DNA of 11,169 nt from Baffinella frigidus (GCA_026770585.1 MU646404.1:849720-860888); one strand, 5' to 3'; shown: positions 1 to 6,410, counted from the stretch's first letter. Program-made: numbers and translations. The notes: generated by a model from the letters alone, not told the origin.

Positions 1-102
1 AAGAAGAAGAAGAAGAAGAAGAAGAAGAAGAAGAAGAAGAAGAAGAAGAAGCAGAAGCAGAAGAAGAAGAAGAAGAAGAAGAAGAAGAAGAAGAAGAAGA
101 AA
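1..102. repeat. AAG/GAA trinucleotide microsatellite
   Basis: Continuous AAG triplets from the first base, broken only by two GCAG interruptions near 51-60. The tract starts at the window edge, so its true length is unknown. Two other GAA/CTT tracts occur, at 5758-5800 and 9616-9654. Those two share a flank, whereas the right flank here (from 103) is different, so this tract may be independent. Confidence 0.97.
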
Positions 103-119
103 GGTTAGGATCAGAGTTA

Positions 120-293
120 GGGGGGGGGGAGTTCGGAAGCATACGATAGACAGGATCCGTCACGGTTTAGGGCTTAGGGTTTGATGTACAGGGTTTAGGG
201 GTTTAGGGTTTGATGCATAGGGTTCAGGGGTGTCGGGAGTATACGATGCAGAGCCAGCGAAGGAATGTGTTGAGGTGCTCTGAAGGAATGGGT

Positions 294-339
<46 letters not shown>

Positions 340-450
340 GGTTCCGGGTTCTGGGTTGATGGTTCAGGGTTCAGGATCAGAGTGAAGGGGTCAAGGGTTT
401 GATGTACAGGGATTCAGGGTCTGATGTATAGGGGTTCAGAGTTTGATGTA
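120..450 (+). repeat. Degenerate telomere-like G-rich repeats with a TTGAGGG run
   Basis: Imperfect heptamers of TTTAGGG type on the plus strand, with phrases such as GTTTGATGTACAGGG repeated at about 180, 210, 398 and 418. Seven consecutive perfect TTGAGGG units lie at 293-341, followed by TTCCGGG and TTCTGGG. TTGAGGG is a one-block variant of TTTAGGG. Positions 233-282 hold a truncated satellite fragment (ATACGATG, GAGCCAG, GAAGGAATGTG, GAGGTGCTC) that recurs at 753-802. A run of nine to ten G lies at 121-129. There is no coding signal. Confidence 0.85.
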
Positions 451-721
451 TCCCTTATGTGCCTGGGTCATCCTGAGATGACAAAAGGCTCAAATGTCAA
501 CTTTGGCATTTTCTAATTAGGCCGCCTCTTAATGGAAAATTATGAAAAAAACACCAGCTTGTCAGGCTCGCTAAGCTGAACAAATTGAGTAATTGGTGCT
601 CAACGAATTGAAAAATTCCTGATTTATGAGACCCGGAAAACCGTCCTCCGCTAAATTGGAATCCCTAGACCTGATTCCTGCTAAAAAAAATGATCATGTA
701 CCTTTTTAGGCAGATAAGGGA
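451..721. mobile_element. 271-bp MITE-like element with TA target duplication
   Basis: The ends are inverted repeats: TCCCTTATGTGCCT at the left and the complement of TCCCTTATCTGCCT at the right. Each is flanked by the dinucleotide TA (449-450 and 722-723). Outside are telomere-like sequences: GTTTGATG on the left and GGGTTGAGG on the right. Joined, these resemble the uninterrupted phrase GTCTGATGTATAGGGG at 419-434, so insertion into a TA inside the heptamer repeat is likely. The interior is AT-rich, has no long frame and is not a full palindrome; the terminal repeat is only about 14 bp. TA duplication is typical of Tc1/mariner-class elements and the Stowaway MITEs they mobilise. That assignment is inference; no transposase is present. 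Confidence 0.75.
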
Positions 722-924
722 TAGGGTTGAGGGGTTTCAGGGTTGAGGGGTTTCGGGAGCATACGATGTAGAGCCAGAGAAGGAATGTGTCGACATGCTC
801 TTGGCTGAAATTTCCGCGCTCTGTTCGGGGTTTCGGGTTTCAGGGTTCCACACGGTGGGCTTTGGGGGTGTCGGGCCCCCTAGATTTAGCGGTAACGTGA
901 CCAAATTTGCACGAGAAAATTCTT

Positions 925-957
925 AAAGTTAACTACCCACAGGGTAAGTTGACTTTT
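925..957. repeat. Short imperfect hairpin
   Basis: AAAGTTAACT and AAGTTGACTTT are near-complementary arms separated by about a dozen bases. The left arm belongs to the recurring AAAGTT block of the local satellite, so this may be a chance palindrome within that unit. Confidence 0.4.
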
Positions 958-1014
958 GATGAAAGGTCCGTAGTCTGGCGTGTGGCGGGCTCCGCTGAAG
1001 GAATGCGTCCAGGT

Positions 1015-1180
1015 TAATAGGGTAACGGCCTGAAAATGGGGTAGTTAGGCCTACGGCATTGCCTAGGACCTCCTACCGTAGGCCGAGACTTTTTGGTCCT
1101 AGGATCCCTCGGCCTGCGGTAGGAGGTCCTAGGCAATGCCGTATGCCTATCTTCCCCATTTTCAGGCCGTTAGCCTATGA
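1015..1180. mobile_element. 166-bp palindromic MITE, copy 1, with AGGT duplication
   Basis: Nearly the whole element is one inverted repeat with arms of about 70 bp and a central stretch of about 20 bp. The ends read TAATAGGGTAACGGCCTG and the complement of TCATAGGCTAACGGCCTG. Each arm carries GCCTAGGACCTCC next to a CCTACCGTAGG-type motif. It is flanked by AGGT on both sides (1011-1014 and 1181-1184). It splits a satellite unit: the uninterrupted paralogue near 1339-1350 has a single AGGT in GCCGAGGTGCTCTT. A second copy of identical length lies at 5093-5258, with about five substitutions by hand count. There is no coding capacity. The transposase class is unknown; a 4-bp duplication is not the TA of the other elements here. 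Confidence 0.85.
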
Positions 1181-1270
1181 AGGTGCTCTTCGCTGAAACT
1201 TCACTCTGTTTGGGGTTCCGGGTTTCGGGTCCGCTGCCGAGCGAGAATGGAACAGCCCATCTAAACGTAA

Positions 1271-1316
1271 TCCATAGGCCCTACGGTAGGGACATAGGGG
1301 GTTCCTACGGAAAGAG
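1271..1316. repeat. CCTACGGTAGG hairpin cassette, fragment
   Basis: CCTACGGTAGG (1280-1290) is followed by GACATAGGGGGTTCCTACGG. The same arrangement occurs at 5355-5396 and, in longer form, in the repeats at 8395-8460, 8745-8790 and 9282-9322. Here it sits inside a copy of the 753-2290 satellite that lacks the second block of the other copies, so it may have replaced that part. Confidence 0.7.
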
Positions 1317-1591
1317 CCTCCGCTGAAGGAATGTGCCGAGGTGCTCTTCGCTGAATCTCCCGCACTCTGTCTGGGGTTCCAGGTCCACTCAGAACACTAC
1401 GAGCAACATTCCAAAGTTCATCATTAGATTATTTCTGAGGAAACACGCCAAAAGTCAGCAATTATTGGTCACTTTACACCGGATATCCGGGACTGGCGTG
1501 CCTCGTAGTGTTTGCTGAAGGAATGTGCCGAGGTGCTCTTTGCTGAAAGTTCCGCACTCTGTTTGGGGTTCCGGGTCCACTCTGAACACTA

Positions 1592-1763
1592 GAGCGTTTG
1601 CGGTAATTGTTGTCCATTTTGGACGTGCGGTTTTCCGGTTTTCCGGTTTTGTAAAGGTTGTAAAGGCCTTAAAAAAAATTAAATGGACACTTCTGGTACA
1701 AAAGAAAACCGGAAAACCGGGAAACCGCACGTCCAAAACGGACAACAATTACCGCAAACGCTC
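1592..1763. mobile_element. 172-bp foldback MITE with TA target duplication
   Basis: The terminal inverted repeats are about 59 bp, with two mismatches by hand alignment. They begin GAGCGTTTGCGGTAATTG and run through GGACGTGCGG and CCGGTTTTCCGG. A non-palindromic centre of about 54 bp contains an A-rich run. TA flanks both ends (1590-1591 and 1764-1765). The neighbouring satellite copy at 1388-1404 is an empty paralogue: GAACACTACGAGCAAC there against GAACAC-TA-[element]-TA-CGGGGAAC here. This is direct within-window evidence of insertion at TA, the hallmark of Tc1/mariner-type transposition. No transposase frame is present, so it would be non-autonomous. Confidence 0.9.
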
Positions 1764-1842
1764 TACGGGGAACATACTAAAGTTAATCATTGGATGGGGC
1801 GTGGCGTTCTTGGCTGAAAATTCCGCACTATGTTTGGGGTTC

Positions 1843-2110
1843 CGGGTTTCGGGTTTCGGGTTTCGGGGTTCGGGTTTCGGGTTTCGGGTTTCGGGTTTCG
1901 GGTTTCGGGTTTTGGGTTTCGGGTTTCGGGTTTCGGGTTTCGGGTTTCGGGTTTCGGGTTTCGGGTGTCGGGTGTCGGGTGTCGGGTTTCGGGTTTCGGG
2001 TTTCGGGTTTCGGGTTCCGGGTTTCGGGTTTCGGGTTTCGGGTGTCGGGTGTCGGGTGTCGGGTTTCGGGTTTCGGGTTTCGGGTTTAGGGTTTAGGGTT
2101 AGGGGGTTAG
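1843..2110 (+). repeat. TTTCGGG heptamer array
   Basis: More than 30 near-perfect heptamers, mostly TTTCGGG, with blocks of three TGTCGGG units at 1966-1986 and 2043-2063. These blocks are 77 bp (11 heptamers) apart, so a higher-order duplication is likely. The array ends in TTTAGGG units at about 2086-2100. TTTCGGG differs from TTTAGGG by one base, as in telomere-derived satellites. Because 7 is not a multiple of 3, all three forward frames stay open and repeat the same seven residues; that is arithmetic, not coding. Confidence 0.95.
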
Positions 2111-2120
2111 GGTTCCCCCC

Positions 2121-2170
2121 CAGGACCTTACAGTAGGGCTATGCCTAGGGCCCTGTGGTGGTCCTAGGGA
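2121..2170. repeat. Imperfect palindrome with CCTAGG and CTTACAGTAGG
   Basis: CCAGGACC at the left pairs with GGTCCTAGG at the right around ATGCCTAGGGCCCT. It carries a degenerate CTTACAGTAGG (2127-2137), the same small motif found in the other palindromic cassettes of the window. Confidence 0.6.
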
Positions 2171-2186
2171 GGGGGGCGTTTCTTAT

Positions 2187-2224
2187 GAGCGAGGTACCCC
2201 TGTAGGTGCAGGGGTATCTCGCTC
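2187..2224. repeat. 38-bp hairpin
   Basis: GAGCGAGGTACCCCTG and CAGGGGTATCTCGCTC are complementary 16-base arms (one mismatch) around a 6-base loop. It lies immediately before a satellite copy starting GGAATGTG, in the position where other copies have GCTGAA. It could be a very small foldback insertion; no target duplication is evident. Confidence 0.7.
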
Positions 2225-2326
2225 GGAATGTGTTGAGGTGTTTGGGGCTGAAGCTTCCGCACTCTGTTTCGGGTTCCGGGTTTCTGGTTGAAGGCTTACC
2301 GCTAGAAAGGCTACGGGGTAATTATT

Positions 2327-2414
2327 AAGTGGTCGGCGGGCAAATATTCGCCCTAACTCGCCCTAGGCAGGTCCTAGGGCCCTACCGTAGGGCGTATGCG
2401 CCTACTCGCCACTT
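2327..2414. mobile_element. 88-bp inverted-repeat element, copy 1
   Basis: The ends AAGTGG and CCACTT are complementary, and the family recurs at 4704-4792 (89 bp). The two copies share an identical 37-base core (2362-2398 and 4740-4776) holding CCTAGGCAGG, TCCTAGGGCCC and CCTACCGTAGGG. Their left halves differ. A clear target duplication is not visible. The CCTACCGTAGG core links it to the 166-bp element, but the ends are different. Confidence 0.65.
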
Positions 2415-2660
2415 GAGGGACGCGTCTTCCCCGGATATTCGGGGAGGGACGTGACCTTTTTCAAGAAAAGGTAAAAAAAAGGATCCAAGTTGGGTTCAAA
2501 AGTGTTGCCTCTTTGGTCTTTTGAGTGGTAACACATCGGGTTCTGTCTGCATGGGGGTTAGTGTTGAGGGTGTAGATTTACATGCCAAACGTTAACAATG
2601 CGAAGACAAACCCCTCAACGTGTGGCGTGGTTCCTATGTAAATAATCAAGAATTCCTCTC
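2415..2660. other. Spacer with small hairpins, no gene seen
   Basis: Contains a hairpin CCCCGGATATTCGGGG at about 2429-2444 and ACCTTTT/AAAAGGT at 2454-2472. The rest, about 2480-2660, shows no repeat relationship elsewhere in the window and no open frame of note. It lies at the switch from G-rich to C-rich telomere-like repeats. Confidence 0.5.
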
Positions 2661-2664
2661 TCGT

Positions 2665-3078
2665 AAACCCTGAACCCTAAACCTTAGATCCTAAACTGTA
2701 CTCCTCTTGCCTGAACCCTGAACCCTGAACCTTGGACACTGAACCCTAAACCCTAATCCTCAACCCTAAACTCTAAACCCTAAATCCTCTTGGCAGGGGG
2801 CACTGGAGGCGCTCCAAGTTATCTTCTTCCTGGTTTCCTGAGACCTAAACCCTAATCCTAAACCCTTGTCATAAACCCTAATCATAAACCCTAATCCGAA
2901 ACCCTAATCCGAAACCCTAATCATAAACCCTCATCCTAAACCCTAATCCTAAACCCAGATCGTAAACCCTGATCGTAAACCCTATTCATAAACCCTATTC
3001 ATAAACCCTCACCATAAACCCTAAACCCGCACCCCTAAAACCTCACCCCTAACCCCTCACCCGTACAACCCAACCCCC
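2665..3078 (-). repeat. C-rich telomere-like repeats, reversed polarity
   Basis: CCCTAAA-type units dominate the plus strand (CCCTGAACCCTAAACC, CATAAACCCTAATC, CGTAAACCCTGATC). Much of it has a 12-13 base period of the form CCTAATCNTAAAC rather than clean heptamers. The polarity is opposite to the arrays at 164-2110 and 3780-4625. A non-repeat patch at about 2788-2842 interrupts the array. Confidence 0.85.
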
Positions 3079-3088
3079 CCTGAACTTA

Positions 3089-3222
3089 TCCGGGGAAACC
3101 TATTTTTCTTTCATTTGATGGCAATCAAAATTACTACACATGTTCTTTAATATTACTAGTAAGAACGAATTGTGTAGTAATTTTCGTTGCCATCAAATGA
3201 AAGAAAAATAGGTTTCCCCGGA
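3089..3222. mobile_element. 134-bp palindromic MITE with TA target duplication
   Basis: The arms are long and almost perfect: TCCGGGGAAACCTATTTTTC, then TTTCATTTGATGGCAA, then an AAAATTACTACACA block, mirrored at the right end. The centre is about 25 bases. TA flanks both ends (3087-3088 and 3223-3224). It sits inside C-rich telomere-like repeats. The inner part (3120-3191) is a copy of a core found with different outer arms at 7864-7934, 10188-10257 and 10958-11022. Arm perfection suggests a fairly recent insertion. It has no coding capacity. Confidence 0.85.
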
Positions 3223-3225
3223 TAA

Positions 3226-3720
3226 AAACCCTCACTTGTACAACCCAAACCCCTGAGCCCTGAACCCTCGTAACCCCGAAACCCTCTTGCCTTGGAGCGT
3301 CCGATTCGGCCTCGCACCACCTCCTTTAACACATCGCCTAGTTGTTCACGTTACACCAGATATCCACACAGCGGACTTCGAAGCGATTTTGAATACCCCC
3401 TCAGCGATAGGACCTAGGGCCCTACAGTAGGCAAGCCTAAACCCTCGTAACCCCGAAACCCTCTTGCCTTCGGTCGCCCGATGCAGCCTCTCACCTCATC
3501 CTTGACCACATCGTCTTGTTGTTCACCTCACGCCGGATATCCCCACACGAGGCTACAATTGGTCTTTTCTTAAAACAGCTCACCGGGTTTTAAAGTGGGT
3601 GCTCTCTTGCCTTGGGGAGTCTGATCAACTCTAACCCTAGACCCTGAAGCCTCACCCCTCACCCCTAAAACCTCACCCGTACAAAGAAAACGCCTAAACG
3701 CTCGTAACCCTCTTGCCTTC
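3226..3720 (-). repeat. C-rich telomere-like remnants between satellite units
   Basis: Short CCCTAAAC, CCCTGAACCC and CCTCACCCCTAAAACC stretches at 3226-3290, 3435-3465 and 3632-3715 continue the reversed-polarity repeats on either side of the second satellite unit. Confidence 0.7.
3365..3437 (+). repeat. CACAGCGGACTT repeat, copy 1
   Basis: CACAGCGGACTTCGAAGCG, then TTTTGAATA-CCCCTCAGCGAT, then GACCTAGGGCCCTACAGTAGGC. The same string of blocks recurs at 5297-5398, 8358-8460, 8517-8565 and 9206-9322. Confidence 0.8.
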
Positions 3721-3779
3721 GGGCGTCCGATGCGGCCTCTCACCACCTCCTTTACCACATCGCCTTCTTCGTGTTCCTG

Positions 3780-3835
3780 CGTGAGGGTGTAGGGTGTGGG
3801 GTGTAGGGTGTAGGGTTTCGGGTTTCGGGTGAAGG
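3780..3835 (+). repeat. Short G-rich telomere-like block at a polarity switch
   Basis: TGTAGGG, TGTGGGG and TTTCGGG heptamers follow directly after a satellite copy whose left flank is C-rich. This is where telomere-like polarity flips. Confidence 0.75.
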
Positions 3836-3905
3836 GTGTTGCGTTTCGTCTGATGCGGCCTCTCACCACATCCATCACCACTCGTCGTCCCCTTCTTCCT
3901 GCTTT

Positions 3906-4145
3906 CGGGTGTAGAGTAAGGTGTAGCGTTTGGAATGTAGGGTTTCAGGTTTCGGGTGTAGGGTTTGGAATGTAGGGTTTCAGGCTTCGGGTGTAGGGTT
4001 TAGAATGTGGGGTTTCAGGTTTTGGGTGTAGGGTTCAGAATGTAGGGTTTCAGGTTTCGGGTGTCGGGTTTGGAATGTAGGGTTTCGGGTTTCGGGTGTA
4101 GGGTTTAGAATGTAGGGTTTTCAGGTTTCGGGTGCAGGGTGCAGG
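3906..4145 (+). repeat. 35-bp higher-order repeat of five heptamers
   Basis: The anchor GAATG occurs at 3933, 3968, 4003, 4038, 4073 and 4108, exactly 35 bp apart each time. The unit is approximately TTTCAGG, TTTCGGG, TGTAGGG, TTTGGAA, TGTAGGG, so it consists of five heptamers, one with a TTTGGAA variant. Single-base insertions appear only at the right edge. This is a clean higher-order structure built from telomere-like variants. Confidence 0.93.
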
Positions 4146-4204
4146 GTTAAGGTTTTAGGCGTCCGATCCGGCCTCGCACCGCCTCCTCTAACACATCGCC
4201 TTCT

Positions 4205-4628
4205 TCTTCTTCCTGGGTTATGGTGTGGGGTGTGGGGTGTAGGGTGTAGGGTTGAGGGTTTAGGGTTTCGGGTTTCGGGTGTAGGGTTAAGGGTGTAGGG
4301 TTTAAGGTTTAGGGTTTAGGATTTCGGGTGTAGGTTTTAGGGTCAGGGTGTAGGGTGTAGGGTGTAGGGTGTCGGGTGTAGGGTTTCGGGTTTCGGGTTT
4401 CAGGTGTAGGGTGTAGGGTGTGGGGTTTAGGGTGTGGGGTGTAGGGTGTAGGGTTTCGGGCTTCGGGTTTCGGGTTTCGGGTGTAGGGTGTAGGGTGTAG
4501 GGTTTCAGGCGAAGGGTTTCGGGTTTCGGGTTTCGGGTTTCAGGTGTAGGGTTTCGGGTGTAGGGTTCGTTTAAGGGTCTAGAGTTTAGAGTTGAGGGTT
4601 TAGGGTTTAGAGTTGAGGGTTCAGGGTC
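4205..4628 (+). repeat. Long TGTAGGG/TTTCGGG/TTTAGGG heptamer array
   Basis: Nearly continuous heptamers, mixing TGTAGGG, TTTCGGG, TTTCAGG, TTTAGGG and TTGAGGG, with occasional indels. It is G-rich on the plus strand. It begins after a CTTCTTCTTCTTCCTGGG run and ends at CTCGCCACCTC, a diverged trace of the second satellite. Confidence 0.93.
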
Positions 4629-4703
4629 TCGCCACCTCTTCTAATGCATTTTCCCCCTCCTGCGTCTCCCCCGGCTTGTATATCGGTACAAACCATATCC
4701 TAT

Positions 4704-4792
4704 AAGTGGCCAGCCGGTCCAAATTGACCCGCAAGAGGTCCTAGGCAGGTCCTAGGGCCCTACCGTAGGGCGTATGAGCCTACTGGTCACTT
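4704..4792. mobile_element. 89-bp inverted-repeat element, copy 2
   Basis: Ends AAGTGGCCAG and CTGGTCACTT are complementary with one mismatch. It shares a 37-base identical core with 2327-2414, including CCTACCGTAGG (4759-4769), while the left half (4718-4738) differs. No convincing target duplication. Confidence 0.65.
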
Positions 4793-4849
4793 AAGGGATA
4801 GATAATTCTCTGCATGCTTAGTAGAGCTATTTCGGTAGGACGTGTCCGG

Positions 4850-5060
4850 TTTTCGACTTCGAGACTTCGAGACTTCAAGACTTCTTTCGTACCATGCGAT
4901 TCAAAAAGGTGCGTTTTAAAACGGTGTACGACCTTGAAAATCTCTTTGAAGTCTGAAATCTTGAAATCCTGAAATCCTGAAATTGTTAAAACAAAGAACG
5001 AATTGTTTGAAATACAAATGCGGATTTGAAAGGACGCCCTGTTCGTGTCCGGGCGCGGCT
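4850..5060. repeat. AT-rich stretch with GACTTCGA/TGAAATCC short repeats
   Basis: GACTTCGA and GACTTCAA octamers repeat at 4855-4883. TGAAATCC/TGAAATCT units repeat at 4957-4983 and are roughly complementary to them, giving a weak large hairpin. The right end (5007-5052: TTTGAAATACAAATGCGG and CCTGTTCGTGTCCGG) is repeated at 5454-5502. A 100-residue minus-strand frame spans this area but follows the short repeats and has no recognisable domain. Confidence 0.55.
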
Positions 5061-5092
5061 TGCTGGACAATAGTAAAGCCACTTCATCAGTC

Positions 5093-5258
5093 TAATAGGG
5101 TAACGGCCTGAAAAGGGGGTAGTTAGGCCTACGGCATTGCCTAGGACCTCCTACCGTAGGCCGAGACTTTTTTGTCCTAGGATCCCTCGGCCTACGGTAG
5201 GAGGTCCTAGGCAATGCCGTATGCCTAACTACCCCATTTTCAGGCCGTTAGCCTATGA
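5093..5258. mobile_element. 166-bp palindromic MITE, copy 2
   Basis: Same element and same length as 1015-1180, with about five base differences by eye. Arms are slightly better matched here than in copy 1: CCTACCGTAGG at 5150 and CCTACGGTAGG at 5191. Flanks are AGTC on the left (5089-5092) and AGTT on the right (5259-5262), so a 4-bp duplication would be imperfect. The near identity of two distant copies points to fairly recent mobility or segmental copying. Flanking sequences differ, which favours mobility. Confidence 0.85.
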
Positions 5259-5296
5259 AGTTGCTTCGCACTAGCAACTTATTTTTACTATTACTA

Positions 5297-5398
5297 ACCA
5301 CACAGCGGACTTCGAAGGGCTTTTGAATAACCCTTAAGCGATAAGACCTAGGACCCTACGGTAGGCAACCCGTAGGAACATAGGGGGGTTCCTACGGA
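5297..5398 (+). repeat. CACAGCGGACTT repeat, copy 2, with CCTACGGTAGG hairpin
   Basis: CACAGCGGACTTCGAAGGGC, GAATAACCCTTAAGCGATAA, GACCTAGGACCCTACGGTAGG and CAACCCGTAGGAACATAGG follow in the same order as at 8358-8460 and 9206-9322. The end forms a hairpin, CCGTAGGAAC with GTTCCTACGG. Confidence 0.85.
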
Positions 5399-5453
5399 TA
5401 AGGTAACGGAAACTATTACTCACCCGCTCACGAGGTCTAAATCCTCCAAATTA

Positions 5454-5502
5454 TTTGAAATGGAAAACACGAATTTTTAAAAAGGCGTCCTGTTCGTGTC
5501 CG
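5454..5502 (+). repeat. Repeat of 5007-5052
   Basis: TTTGAAAT..AAA..CG.ATTT..AA.GG.CG.CCTGTTCGTGTCCGG matches 5007-5052 with scattered differences. After it come GGTTTCGGGGTTCGGGT telomere-like units. The stretch 5525-5700 has no repeat relationship I can see and no credible gene. Confidence 0.65.
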
Positions 5503-5701
5503 GGGTTTCGGGGTTCGGGTCTTGAGCGCCCGCGTGACCGCCGAAGCCAACTGTCCGAGGTGACTGCCTTGTCATGTTCCGGGGTATGTCCTCCGCGTGC
5601 CCTCCCAACGGATTCCATTCAACTTCTCTCGGGTTTGGGGTGTGCGGTTTAACTCACCGGGTTACAATCGTGATCTTCTGGATGTGCCTTCCCATAGACT
5701 T

Positions 5702-5800
5702 TTGTATCACTCAACTCAAGGCTCAAGGGCCTGTTTTAGGACCTGTATCGAGAGTACTAAAGAAGAAGAAGAAGAAGAAGAAGAAGAAGAAGAAGAGGAA
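5702..5800 (+). repeat. GAA microsatellite with flank, inverted partner of 9616-9712
   Basis: GTATCACTCAACTCAAGG, TCAAGGGCCT, GGACCTGTATCGAGAGTA and then GAA triplets (5758-5800). The reverse complement of 9616-9712 reads the same blocks in the same order, ending in an interrupted GAA tract. These are two copies of one segment in opposite orientation about 3.9 kb apart. Confidence 0.85.
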
Positions 5801-6057
5801 GTGTGCCTCCCCCGGCTTGCCAAAGCCATTTACTAAGTTGCTTTACAACAGCAAGTCCTTCTTACCATTACTAATAGTACTATCATTACTATAACCGCTT
5901 TCCAATCCGCATCTTCGGGATGTGCCTCCCCCGGCTGCCAAAGCCATTTACTCAGTTGTTTTATCATGCAACGCCTAAAGTCATCAGATAGTTGACTTGA
6001 AATATCTCTGGATCCGGCGGTTGGTCCTGGACGGTTCTCAGGAGGCAAGGAGGGAAC

Positions 6058-6134
6058 CTCCCGCCCAGAACCCAGCCCAGAACCCAGGTAAACTCTAAAC
6101 CCTCAACTCTAAACGCCCAGAACCCAGCCCGCCC
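6058..6134 (-). repeat. Short C-rich telomere-like relic
   Basis: CGCCCAGAACCCAGCCC occurs at 6062 and again at 6114, around TAAACTCTAAACCCTCAAC. It is a small patch of reversed-polarity telomere-like sequence. Confidence 0.6.
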
Positions 6135-6170
6135 ACGGAGCGGTCTGAGCAAAATCTCTCCCAACTTCTT

Positions 6171-6229
6171 CTTACTATTACTAATAGTACTATCATTACT
6201 ATTACTAATAGTACTATTATTACTATTAC
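6171..6229. repeat. ACTATT/ACTAAT trinucleotide microsatellite
   Basis: Degenerate triplets ACT, ATT, AAT, AGT and ATC form overlapping near-palindromes such as AGTACTATCATTACTATTAC. A shorter version is at 5862-5892. TTACTATTACTAA also appears near 5286 and at the centre of the ACTACAC palindromes at 10212 and 10983. Confidence 0.8.
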
Positions 6230-6339
6230 CGGTTTCCAATCCGCATCCTCCGGATGTGCCTCTCCCGGCTTGTAGATCCTCTTGATGAATTTCGGCATGA
6301 GACCGCAACGTCTCGCGACTTTACAATAGCAAGTTGTTA

Positions 6340-6410
6340 GTTGCTTTACACAAGCAAGCTTATCTGATAAGCACTAGCAAGCTAGCAAGCTAGCAAGCTG
6401 CTAGTGACTC
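6340..6410. repeat. GCAAGCTA repeats within hairpins
   Basis: GCTTATCTGATAAGC (6358-6372) is a near-perfect palindrome. CACTAGCA (6372-6379) and TGCTAGTG (6399-6406) are complementary arms around three GCAAGCTA units. CACTAGCAACTT also occurs at 5269-5280, directly after the second 166-bp element. Confidence 0.7.

Larger units (their letters stand above)
753..2290 (+). repeat. Composite subtelomere-like satellite (unit about 150-220 bp)
   Basis: A recurring block reads approximately GAAGGAATGTG, CCGAGGTGCTCTT, GCTGAAA, TTCCGCACTCTGTTTGGGG, TTCCGGGTTTCGGG. It begins at about 780, 998, 1327, 1518 and 2226, with a block lacking its first part at 1812. A second conserved block (AAAGTTMATCATT-like, then a GGCGTG-type motif) lies between copies at about 928, 1407 and 1779. 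The spacing from 1327 to 1518 is 191 bp. Other spacings differ because separate elements are inserted (1015-1180, 1592-1763), because the TTTCGGG tract expanded in one copy (1843-2092), or because the unit varies. The unit carries telomere-like heptamers internally, as telomere-associated satellites often do. I do not recognise it as a named family. Confidence 0.8.
3285..4220 (+). repeat. Second dispersed satellite unit (CGTCCGATGCGGCCTC)
   Basis: A block reading approximately CTCTTGCCTTCGG, CGTCCGATGCGGCCTC, CACCACCTCCTTTAAC, ACATCGCCTTCTTC starts near 3287, 3460, 3705 and 4150. A more diverged copy lies at 3845, a short fragment at 3604 and a weak trace at 4627. Copies at 3287 and 3460 continue into TGTTCACGT and CCAGATATCC or a variant. 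All copies have the same orientation although flanking telomere-like repeats change strand near 3780. The 103-residue minus-strand frame here overlaps these repeats and is not considered a gene. Confidence 0.8.

Noticed and set aside
1843-2110. A functional chromosome end
   Set aside because: Units are mainly TTTCGGG, not TTTAGGG, and the array is internal with further repeats on both sides. A telomere-derived satellite fits better.
1525-2136. 203-residue frame rich in FGFRVSG repeats, with similar frames of 99 and 88 residues overlapping it
   Set aside because: All three forward frames read the same seven-residue repeat because a 7-bp unit shifts frame each copy. This is a translation of the TTTCGGG array.
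2480-2660. Weak inverted similarity between GTTGAGGG and CCCCTCAACG
   Set aside because: Only about eight bases pair and the arms are common telomere-like words, so it is not distinguishable from chance.
3900-4145. Regularly spaced repeats that could suggest a CRISPR array
   Set aside because: The period is made wholly of telomere-like heptamers with no unique spacers, and the context is eukaryotic.
4780-5082. 100-residue minus-strand frame
   Set aside because: Overlaps short GACTTCGA and TGAAATCC repeats and the end of an inverted-repeat element. It has no recognisable protein features.
5505-5535. GGGGTTCGGGTC resembling a tRNA B box
   Set aside because: It does not match the GGTTCGANTCC pattern closely, no A box or cloverleaf stems are present, and it is in telomere-like sequence.
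5574-5894. Frames with poly-Lys or poly-Glu runs
   Set aside because: Produced by the GAA microsatellite; the flanks are a dispersed repeat and show no domain.
5833-6308. Three minus-strand frames of 67-114 residues with VIVMIVLLV or SNNSTISNS runs
   Set aside because: The hydrophobic and Ser-Asn runs are two readings of the ACT/ATT triplet microsatellite. The remainder is the four-copy GATGTGCC module.
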